Assembly: GCF_001039355.2 (NCBI RefSeq)
Contig: NW_019775291.1
Coordinates: 637,536-701,535, forward strand
Direction of reading: 5' to 3'
DNA: 64,000 nucleotides
Origin: Lingula anatina
Taxonomy: Eukaryota; Brachiopoda; Lingulata; Lingulida; Lingulidae
A program made the position numbers and the translations under genes. The notes beneath the pieces were generated by a model. It was given only the letters and a program-made list of their open reading frames with translations, searched no databases and was not told the origin of the DNA. The first letter of the stretch is position 1; each line of letters starts with the position of its first letter. Shown here in pieces: positions 36,643 through 46,561 of this stretch.

Positions 36643-36770
36643 TGTCACATCTAACACAATCCACTTTCACGTACTGTCACATCTAACACAATCCACTGGC
36701 ACATACTGTCACATCTAACACAATCCACTGTCACATACTGTCACATCTAACACAACCCACTGCCATAATA
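36643..36770. repeat. 32-bp tandem repeat, four units
   Basis: Unit TGTCACATCTAACACAATCC followed by ACTGGCACATAC-like spacer, starting at 36643, 36675, 36707 and 36739. Confidence 0.9.
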
Positions 36771-38060
36771 TCATAATACGTGAAATTCATACCTCACTGC
36801 TAATGGACGTTATATATTACAGTTTTCCTCGGCAACATGTTTGCTCAATTTGACCAAGCGGTCGCAAACCCTGTGGGATATTATATCGTCATCATAAGTA
36901 CCACAGACGGTTATAATAAACTGCTTGCAAGTATTGGAAGCCTTCAGCAGCTGCCCTTAATCGTCTTTTTTTTTTTAAACATTGAACCCATACAGTCCTA
37001 CAGTACAAATTTCCTTCTCAAAATTCTCTCTCAATATTATCAGAATCGAAAATAGAACCTAACATTTCGAGGTCTAAGCAGGATGTGCAGTAGAGGCATT
37101 ATCATAGTATACTCTCTGACCACAGAGGTCGCCAGTAGTCTGTTAGAAAATTGTTGAATCTTCTTCAATTTTGTGTCAGACCCCTGTGATATCAGAGGTC
37201 AATCATGGTAGTACTGGTGAATGGTTTCTGTATATGCCACCTCTGTGCGTACTCCCCTGAAGTGGGAGACCAGTCGAATACTGAACATACTCAAAAAGAA
37301 CAACGAAAGATGGTTAAGTCGGCTGAAATTTTTTATTGTATAATACATCGGGCTATAAACCTACTTGATTAACATTAAAATTTTGTACAGGTACAAAGGT
37401 ACAGTATTTTAGTACATTTATTTCCAGGTCAGTAAGATTATGTCATGACTGGACGGGAAGGAGCCAAATAAATGATTCAGCTAACCAAATTACCTCCAAA
37501 TAAAATAGTGAAAGAAAAATGCCTACATGTAATACTGCATGAGGGGGAGGGGGACTGTCGAAAAGGTTTGTGCGCTGTTTGTCTTTTTTCTCTACCAGAG
37601 GTCAACAGGGTAGAGACGTCGATTCAATGCAGAAATTCCCACAGTAGACCAACAAAAAAGACACAGAGGATATATGTTGATATCTAATGGAATTAAAAAA
37701 CTCCGTCCCTGCCTCCGGATAGTTCTTAATGTCTTAATGTCTCACTGTAGCATATAATCAAAAGATACGCCTCCCGCATTGCAAGGCATGTCTCACATTA
37801 CACGAAAACCACTGACGCGATGCACTCCTTTTTTTCTTCCTATTTCACACAAAGTAAACACCGCTAAAAGTTTTCTTCCAATCTTTGGAATGGAATAACT
37901 TCAGCTAGAGTCACATAACAAAAGGTGTCATTGTTCCATTCAAATAAAGAGCTGGGGTTTCACTAGGCAGAATAAACAGGTGCGTATTTGCTTACCTCCC
38001 CAAATAGCAACCTTAAAAGAATTTAGGTAGAAAAGCACTAGTATTTTAGCAGGCACATTG
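36771..38060. other. Intergenic DNA, nothing recognised
   Basis: No supported coding exon, RNA gene or element on either strand. Confidence 0.4.
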
Positions 38061-38930
38061 TTGTGCCAAAATAGGTACGCTGCCAAAATAGGTACGCGCC
38101 GCACTATTTGGCACTATAGCTGCCAAAATAGGCACGCTGCCAAAATAAGTACGTCGTTGACAGCTCCGCACTGACGAAATTTGGGCATGATTTCTTTTAT
38201 GGAGAAACTGTATGTTTATCGATATGACACTTTACAAAATTAATCTCAGTGAGCCGGGATAATGTGTAGGTTTATATTTCGAATGATTATATAGTGTATT
38301 TTTCTAAGAAATAAGATTTAAAATGCAGTAATTGCTTAACCGCATATATCAAGCCTTTGATTCGATCTTTATGATAAAGGTGGGTTTTTGGTCACCCAAA
38401 AGGTAATAAACATAAAATATTGACATGACCTATTGTCAGATCAGTTTTACTTCTTGGTTCAAGTTAGCAAGTCATATATTTTTGGTGATTTCTCATAGGA
38501 AACAAGCTTCCAAAATAGGTATGCCACCTGCTAAAATAAGTCTTTGACAACAGCTTACTAATTTATGTATATTCTACCACGGTAGGCCAAAGTTTTTTAA
38601 TATATATGTAAAATGTGGTCATCATTTATTGTTAGATAAGTTTTACTTCTTGGTTCAAGTTAGCAGGTCATATATTTTTGGTGATTTCTCATAGGAAACA
38701 AGCTGCCAAAATAGGTATGCCACCTGCTAAAATAAGTCCTCGACAACAGCTTACCAACGTATGTATATTCTGCTACGGTAGACCCAAGTTTTTTTAAGAT
38801 ATATGTAAAATGTGGCCATGATTGATATTTAGATCCGTTTTACTTCTTGGCTCAAGTTAGCAGGTCATATATTTTTGCCAAAATAGGTATGCCACATATG
38901 ACAAATTAGTCCTTGACATAGCTTACTAAT
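38061..38930. repeat. About 196-bp tandem repeat with CCAAAATAGGTAYGC motif
   Basis: Three large units are marked by TTTTACTTCTTGGTTCAAGT at about 38445, 38641 and 38838 (spacing about 196). Each carries GCCAAAATAGGTATGCCAC. The same core occurs in a short array CTGCCAAAATAGGTACG at 38060-38150. No coding capacity. Confidence 0.8.
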
Positions 38931-39246
38931 TTTTGTGTTGTCTGTCATGATAGATCTTTGTTTTGTATTTTTTATGTAAAATATGTTAATAAATAATTAT
39001 CAGGTCAAAATTACTGCTATGTTTATCAAGTACTATGTCAATGTCAGATATAGAAAATTCCAAAATTGAAGAAATGACTGATTTACAAAGATTTATTGTG
39101 AAACGAAATTCCTTTGCTCAGTTAAAGAATGTCTATACATAAGAAGTTGCTTAGGAACAGACTGTCATTAACAGTTAAATTGAACACAAGCAATTTAAGG
39201 GAATAAACAGGTGACATCCAATCAATATCAAACAAATTTGAAAACC

Positions 39247-39475
39247 TATTGCCTTTCCCAGCTGCTAGTGTAAAGCAAGATCAAGGGAAATGCTTCAGTC
39301 CTTTGGGTTGAAACCAGTGGTCTGTCGTTTTCAGTCTGTTTATGCCACCTTGGTACAGAGTGATCAATCTTAATCTTTCCAAACAGCAGTGCTCTTTAGT
39401 TTGTATCCAACACCTCAAACATAATGTCCACAATATCATCTGTACTGGCACAATTACAAAGATAATATTCAAGTC
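39247..39475 (-). pseudogene. Unrecognised degenerate coding segment
   Basis: The minus strand reads YYLCNCASTDDIVDIMFEVL, a stop codon three residues on, then ALLFGKIKIDHSVPRWHKQT and ENDRPLVSTQRTEAF, ending at a stop at 39247. Composition and length look protein-coding, with a single nonsense change. I do not recognise the family. It could be an exon of a transposon protein. Uncertain. Confidence 0.3.
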
Positions 39476-39510
39476 ATTTACATAAATAAATTCCTTTTGA
39501 CAATTACATT

Positions 39511-39756
39511 TTGACTAGGTTTCCATAGTTAGATTGATCTGGATCGACCTAACTTCATGGGGAGTCACACTAAATTGCTATCAGCTCAAGAGGCTTAAAT
39601 GTCTGTCATGCCTACCAAATCAGCTAGGGTAAAGATATTTGCCCCCTAACAGCTTTACTAGGCCTGACAGACATTTAGGCCGGTTAAGTTGGTTGCAATT
39701 TAGTGAGACTGCCCAGGGAGATAGATTCGTCCAAAAATATGTGCAAATGGTCTATT
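39511..39756. mobile_element. PIF/Harbinger-like MITE, copy 3 (eroded ends)
   Basis: Shares its subterminal block with copy 1: GATCGACCTAACT, then CTGGGG/ATGGGG, TCAC-CTAAAT-GCT and TCAGC, and the mirrored CTTACAGC/TAACAGC and GACAGACATTTAGGCCGG. The ends (GGTTTCCATAGTTAGATTGA and the opposite CATTTGCACATA) have lost the sharp TIR seen in copies 1 and 2. Boundaries approximate. Confidence 0.55.
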
Positions 39757-40567
39757 TATCTAGGTCACATATATATATTAGCCTGTGCTGAATTGAATAT
39801 ATATTCAGCAATTGTAACATTTAAATATATGTTAAACCTCTTGTCGAGCAGGTATATATTAGATACTGGAACCACACTGCAAATTGTCTAACGCACATAC
39901 TACTGTTCAGATGACATCTTACAAAGAGCATCTATACATGTCAAATTCCAGATAGTTTGGCTTTAAAACCTCCCAATGAACATTATTTTCAAGGTGAAGA
40001 TTAATTACTATGGTTTTTAGTTCTAAATAAAATATTGTAAATTAAACTATTTTCACACAAGACATACATTTATTATAATTGGAAAATCAATATAGCTTTG
40101 TGATTCCTAGATTGAGAGTTGGAGCTGTGTTGGACCCATAGTCACACTCTTAACTCTGCTTACAAGGCAAAAGTAATATCTGAACTGAAGGTTCAGAAAT
40201 AAATTTAAAGCTACAGTTGAACACAACTAAAATATCTTAATCACATAAGAGTATGGTATTGATCATTAAAAACTCAAAGTAACATTTTCAGTATATGCCC
40301 CTTAAAACTAATTGCAATCAATATTTGCATAGGTCTTGAGATAAAAATAGCACATTTGAGTCAAAATAACAATTAAAAAAATTAACTATAATTATTAAAA
40401 CCCCCAAGAGTTAATCAACCCAGCAAATTTACCATTGCCCCGTTAGCCAGCCGAACTGATTACCACCACCTACGACATGGACGAGGGGTTGGATTTTAGG
40501 AGGCACAAGGGTTATCTGTCAGGGTTTTCCTTCCCTTGTCTGCATGATGGAAACTTACGAGCTCACC
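39757..40567. other. 3' flank of the integrase-Ulp1-PHD gene
   Basis: AT-rich sequence after the minus-strand stop at 40568, with no gene. No convincing terminal inverted repeat was seen here by eye. Confidence 0.4.
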
Positions 40568-43500
40568 CTAACAGCAGTTGCGACACTCCCAACGTGACTG
40601 TTGCAGATTCTCCAGGGCAGATGGCTGGATCCCTTCACATCTGACATGGAACCATTGCAGGCAGTCGTCACATTCGATCCAGTTTTGGTGTTTGTCGTAG
40701 ATCTGCCTACAATGACAATATATAGGAAATTTAGAAAATTTTGCTCTTGTATGGTGGCGGTTCTCTGATCTATATGGGAACATTTCCAGCTTTCCCCTTT
40801 CAAAACACCTGCTGAGATGTTCCCTCATCGCCCTTTGCTCCCCAATGAAGTCCTCAGGTCTTGTTCCAAAGCACAGAGCAGTTGCATTAGCAATGGCAAA
40901 AAGACCACAGTCATTTCCGCCAGTTTGCTCTTGAACGTCTATATGCTCCAAAACAATTTCCTTGGATGGAGCAAAAAGCAATGAGGCAACAATCTCAGCA
41001 ATCTTACCATTAAGTCTGGGGCTTGGTCTGGAATCATACACTTGTACACAATTGCTACTTTTGCTATTGATGTTGGAGAGAGTAAGCCAATGGGAGTTAA
41101 GATTAACTATTTGCACAAATGATGAAGTGGGTGTGGATAAGAAATCTTTAACAAACTCTAGGGCACAAGTACCATGAAAGCCCTCTACCTTTGGAAACAT
41201 ATCTGACAAAATTCCATGTGCTAAGTCTATTTCATCACTAGTCAACCAGGCATGTCTTTGACTTAATATTGTTTTAGAAGAAATGTCATACTTACTGCAT
41301 GAAAGATTTTTTCTCCGCTTAAGTGACAAGGAAGGGACCTTACCTTTTCTTTTCATACCTACCCGTCCCTCACCATTGAGGGCCTTACAATCATCCTCCT
41401 CAGTCCTATCTACAAATGCAAATCAAAACATTGAAATGAGCAACCCCATAAAAATACTGAATAATACAAATAACTCTATTCATTTACATTAGCAAAACCA
41501 AGAGTATTTAACTTGTATTGCCAATTACATGAAAGTGTTTATCTCATACTTAACCTATTCAGGAATTGTATATTATTTTTTAAAGCTTTGCCACAGATTA
41601 CTTCTTTATTTTGGTTTATTTGTTTGGCTTTTATTTCCTTAACTCATTATCAGGTGAGGTAAATGCCATACTGGCTCTTAAATAGTTTTACCAAAGATTT
41701 CAGTGAAGCCAGCGCTCAACAAGACCAGCAAAACTGCAATTTTAAGGAGAAAATTGGTTTCAACGGGGACCACTGCTCATAAATCAGGTGCCTTTTTACA
41801 AACCTTCTGTGTCCTTTGCCCCAGCTCCTGGGTCCTCGGTTCTCACTGGTTCCTGGTCAGCACTAGCCTCAGCTGAAAAAAAAAAGTAAGAATATCACAG
41901 AAAAACTTTTTCCCCTAGGACCTTATTGTTGTTCTAAAGAGAAAAAAATGCTCAATACAGCATAGAACAATGCAATAGATCTAACAAATAGTTAAAGCTA
42001 TATTGTTTAGTGGTTGCCTGGTGCTTTATAAAGGATACTGACTTATGTCAGCATAGGTATGAAGGTAATTGTTTTGACACAACCCTTTTCACAGTCATTG
42101 TCAAAAAGGAGTGGTCATAAATCTGTCATATAGACATTCAAATAGTATCTTTCACAGACATCAATAGTTTCAAAATATTACCAGACCTCAAATCAGTTCA
42201 TTCAGGGTCTATCTATTATCTACAAGATCATCAAATTCTTTAATACAAACCTGATGGGTCTTCTGCCCTTACTCCGGAGTCCTCTTGGTCAGCTGTGGCC
42301 TGGGCTGAAAAAAAAAAAAAAAAAAAAAAAACAGATTAGTGTATATGACAACAATCTATTTCACTTTACTGGAGCTTTGAAATACACGTTTTGGCAGTCA
42401 GATCCTTATAATCAAAATATGTAAACAGTTAATTTGTTGTACATGACTTCATAAATACTAAAGGCAATATGCACCCAAAGTCTTCATGGCACTTTAGGTG
42501 CATATTGCCTATTCACTACACAAGATAAAGACAAAATCCAAATACAAAACCTCAAATCAAAACCAATTTACTTTTGAAAAAATGTGCTGATCCTAAAAGA
42601 AATGAATGGTTTTAATCATAAAATTTGAGAGATTTTAAAAATCACTAATGTTCATTATCAAGATGCTTTAATACAAACCTGATGGGTTCTCCGTCCTCAC
42701 TGGGTCCTCTTGGCCAGCTTGGGCCTGGACTGAATAGAAACAGACAAATAAGCATACCCAAAAACCTTTTTCTCTTAGGGACCAATGCTTACTGAAAACG
42801 TTCCTCACAGTAAAGAAATATACATTTACTAAGAAACAACTAACAATGTGTTGCCATATAATTTGGTGCCATGTTTTCTATTCACAAATTTACAAATTCT
42901 ATCTACAGAATAGCAATTATACAAGCAGAAATGTAGCCCGTTACTTAAACTACATCAGCAAAGTTAGCCTAGCATATGATGCTATGATCATGCATTAATG
43001 GAATGAGTAACTAACCTTCTCGGTAAGGTTTCAAATGAATATAAGCCACTTTGGTTTTCAGCTCTTTCCCTTCCAGAGTCTCCAAAGTCACATTCTGTTT
43101 CTGGTCTATGCTTTTACTCTAAAAGTAATATTATGAGAAATGTATCCAAACAAGCGGCCGTGGTACTATAGAGCTTTAATATTGCATATTTTGACATGCT
43201 GAATTTCTAGCTACATTACATTTGCCCCAACCCCCAATATAGGACCTATAAAATTTGCATCTTAAAGCCAAAATTAAGAGATAACAATAATATATATATA
43301 TATATAGTACTAACTTTAAAATCATTTACAGTACTGAAAATTGTTGTTCACCCTAGGAAAATCTGCTTTTTTCATCAAAAGAAACAGTTGCTCTTAATTA
43401 AAATTGTGTAAAATGTGACAAACATGTATGCATAGAATAAGTGAACAAGTGAATTATGATTTACCTGTATGGTCCAATCCAATCAGTCTCAAGCTTTGCA

Positions 43501-44055
43501 CCTTTCCGCCCAACCTTATGAAAGTTTTTCTTCAGAACTTTCATTCCTTTTTCGAAGTGAAAGACTACCACATTTTTCCCTTTTTTGCCTCATACTGTCT
43601 CTTGTATTTAGCTTGTGCCTTTTCTACTTTCTCCATGTACTGAAAATAATGATTTATAGAAATTGTATTCAATAAGGTAATACTATGTTTCGGTATTAAT
43701 AGAAGCAGAATTTAAAATTTTGCTGCATAAACATAAACCATGTACAAAGCCAGCAGGATAAATGAAACTAGATGCAGAATACTGCAGCTGCTGCCATCAC
43801 TATTCTTTTTACAAATATTCTCAATGTTGCAATATTTTTATGAACAGATTACGTGTGACATCTTTTCTTTTCATAAACTTGTTTGAAACCAAATATTGCT
43901 CAATATAAGGGACTACTCTTTAATCTTTCATGAACCAAAAAGTCCCACATGCATACCTTAGCGTGTAACTCAGTAAGTTCCTGGTGTTGGGATTCCATGT
44001 GCACATTATAGTCTTCTTTGCTTGGCATTGTCATTTCCTTCTCAGTATCCACCAA
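40568..44055 (-). CDS. Ginger-type integrase tail fused to Ulp1-like protease and PHD finger
   Basis: Minus-strand exons at 44055-43957, 43639-43465, 43116-43016, 42729-42679, 42304-42251, 41872-41804 and 41409-40568. Exons 1-3 encode a coiled-coil (EKVEKAQAKYKRQYEAKKG), then FEKGMKVLKKNF, KLETDWIGPY (GPY/F module) and VAYIHLKPYRE, the C-terminal region of Gypsy/Ginger integrases. Exons 4-6 are three related acidic mini-exons (Q-A-x-A-x-QE-D/P...VR-x-E-x-P). The last exon encodes a C48/Ulp1-type cysteine peptidase: His in NSHWLTL, Asp in VYDSRPSP, Gln in VQEQTGG and Cys in GGNDCGLFA. A PHD finger follows (CHCRQIYD, CDDCLQWFHVRC, WECRNCC). Every junction is phase-consistent. Exon 2 appears to lack one base in an A-run near 43581-43590, giving a premature stop. 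The integrase catalytic core is not visible upstream. Likely a Ginger1-like DNA transposon ORF or a host gene derived from one. Confidence 0.72.
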
Positions 44056-44990
44056 CTGCAAATCAGAAATTAATGGATATCAATCATGTTTATCAATTAA
44101 TTTAAATCTTAAGGTGACAATACACTGATTATTGTTTTGGTGAAATACAAGAATATCACTTGTACATACATACTACAGGGCTGATATCAAAACAAAAAGA
44201 TTGCAGGGACTGATACAATCATAGATGGAGTGACTGCCCATGCCGAAGATAGGCAGGAAATCAGCCAACTACTCACAGATTACCATCGACCCATGTCTCT
44301 GTCTATATATAAGCAACCACAAACCATTCATATAAATAAAAATAATTGGACGGTGACAGCAAGTCGGCAGTAAATGTGGGGAAGTGTTCTATTCAAAAGT
44401 AGGGGTTTGGAAGGGGAACAATTTCCATTTGTATGTATGACAAATAATGCACAGTAACCTCCTCGACCAATATACACGATGGCATGCCTTGCTGTCGCTC
44501 GGCATACTTTAATGTATATCGTGCTCATTGACAGTGCATTATAGAGAATAATGAGCATACTGTAGTTTTCATTCAAAGGCAATTGCTTACCAAGAGTACT
44601 TAGTCAGATGTTAGATGTAGCCAAAGGCTATGTTGCATCAGTACTTACCTGGAGAACATGTCATTCTCTATATGCACACTGTGTAGGCCTATATAGTGAA
44701 TCCTTCAGACACTGGACTTCACCCTGATAGGAGGTGTGCAGGACTTTTTATACCTGAGGTGACTTTCATTTATTTACATATATCAGTATTTCATGATCTA
44801 GTTCTTTATTGTGTATTTCATATTTTTCCATTAATTATATTACTGAGTTTACTAATAGTTTGTTTGTATGTATTTCAGCCTTCATTGTTTCCAGTTAATA
44901 AAGATTGGAAATTAAATAGTGTCCATCTTATCTATGAAGGCTCAGGTATGACCATAGTCTACCGGTAAACAGTCCATCCTACAGGCCAGC
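44056..44990. other. Stretch between the Ginger-type gene and the Mag-like element
   Basis: No integrase-core exon was seen on the minus strand. The right part (about 44640-44990) may hold the 5' LTR or leader of the following retroelement (an AATAAAG signal at 44898), but no second LTR copy was found, so it is not called. Confidence 0.4.
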
Positions 44991-45922
44991 ATGCCAGTTG
45001 TAAAGTGCCCATTCCCAGACTGCACTTATGAGACAGAAGATGTGGCAGATACCATTGTCAACACACTATTGACAATACATGCACAAAGCCATAATGCCAC
45101 TTCCTCTCAGTCATCTACAAAGGTCAAAACTGACAAGATTCGTTGCCCCACAATATCTACAGCTGGTACTAGTGAAGATTGGACTTACTTTCTGACAAGA
45201 TGGAAAGAATATACCATAGCAACCAAAATTACTGGCCAAGATCGTGTAATACAATTACTGGTATGCTGTGATGAAACTCTTAGGAAAAATATCACCCGCT
45301 CAGCTGGTGGAACTCTTACAAACAAAAGTGAAGAAAAGGTACTATCTGCTATCAAGAGACTGGCAGTACGTGAAGAAAATCCCATGGTTGCCCGAGTCAT
45401 TCTACATGAGATGCGGCAGGACAGAGAAGAACCAATTCGTCAGTTTGGGGCAAGAATCAAAGGTCAAGCTAGCATTTGTAAATTTACACTTAAATGCCCT
45501 AACTGTGAAACAGATGTAGATTACACAGACTGCATATTAAGGGACATTTTAAGTCGTGGCATAGCCGATAATGAAATCCAGCTAGACCTGCTTGGAAATA
45601 TGAACCAGAACATGGACCTTGAAGATGTGTTCAGATTTATTGAATCTAAAGAATCTGGGAAACGTTCATCAGCGACATTAAATGCTTCCGAAGGTGCCCA
45701 TGCCACTAGCTCGTACAGACGCGCTCAAAGGTATGCAAAGTCTGATAAAGCTGAGATATGCAGTTACTGTGGGGAAAAAGGCCATGGTATTAAAGCACCA
45801 TTTCGCACACGTCAGAAAATGTGCCCAGCATACAACCATATCTGCAAACACTGTGAACGCAGTCACCACTTCGACCACATGTGTCGCAACAAGAACAAAC
45901 CCAAGCTTGGTCCCCCATCTTC
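44991..45922 (+). CDS. Gag of a Mag-like Ty3/Gypsy element, left copy, cut by gap
   Basis: Open frame from MPVVKCPFPDCTYETEDVAD. It has an N-terminal C2H2-like finger (CPFPDC...HAQSH), a capsid-like helical region, and two zinc knuckles near the end ([27 protein letters not shown] with MC). The frame runs into the N gap at 45923. Its last 723 bases recur at 46562-47285 with only about three or four mismatches. Confidence 0.8.
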
Positions 45923-46561
45923 NNNNNNNNNNNNNNNNNNNNNNNNNNNNNNNNNNNNNNNNNNNNNNNNNNNNNNNNNNNNNNNNNNNNNNNNNNNNNN
46001 NNNNNNNNNNNNNNNNNNNNNNNNNNNNNNNNNNNNNNNNNNNNNNNNNNNNNNNNNNNNNNNNNNNNNNNNNNNNNNNNNNNNNNNNNNNNNNNNNNNN
46101 NNNNNNNNNNNNNNNNNNNNNNNNNNNNNNNNNNNNNNNNNNNNNNNNNNNNNNNNNNNNNNNNNNNNNNNNNNNNNNNNNNNNNNNNNNNNNNNNNNNN
46201 NNNNNNNNNNNNNNNNNNNNNNNNNNNNNNNNNNNNNNNNNNNNNNNNNNNNNNNNNNNNNNNNNNNNNNNNNNNNNNNNNNNNNNNNNNNNNNNNNNNN
46301 NNNNNNNNNNNNNNNNNNNNNNNNNNNNNNNNNNNNNNNNNNNNNNNNNNNNNNNNNNNNNNNNNNNNNNNNNNNNNNNNNNNNNNNNNNNNNNNNNNNN
46401 NNNNNNNNNNNNNNNNNNNNNNNNNNNNNNNNNNNNNNNNNNNNNNNNNNNNNNNNNNNNNNNNNNNNNNNNNNNNNNNNNNNNNNNNNNNNNNNNNNNN
46501 NNNNNNNNNNNNNNNNNNNNNNNNNNNNNNNNNNNNNNNNNNNNNNNNNNNNNNNNNNNNN
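45923..46561. other. Assembly gap (N run)
   Basis: 639 undetermined bases. Any reading frame bridging it is artificial. Confidence 1.

Noticed and set aside
36643-36770. CRISPR-like array (32-bp periodicity)
   Set aside because: Eukaryotic context, spacers not unique, no cas genes. It is a simple tandem repeat.
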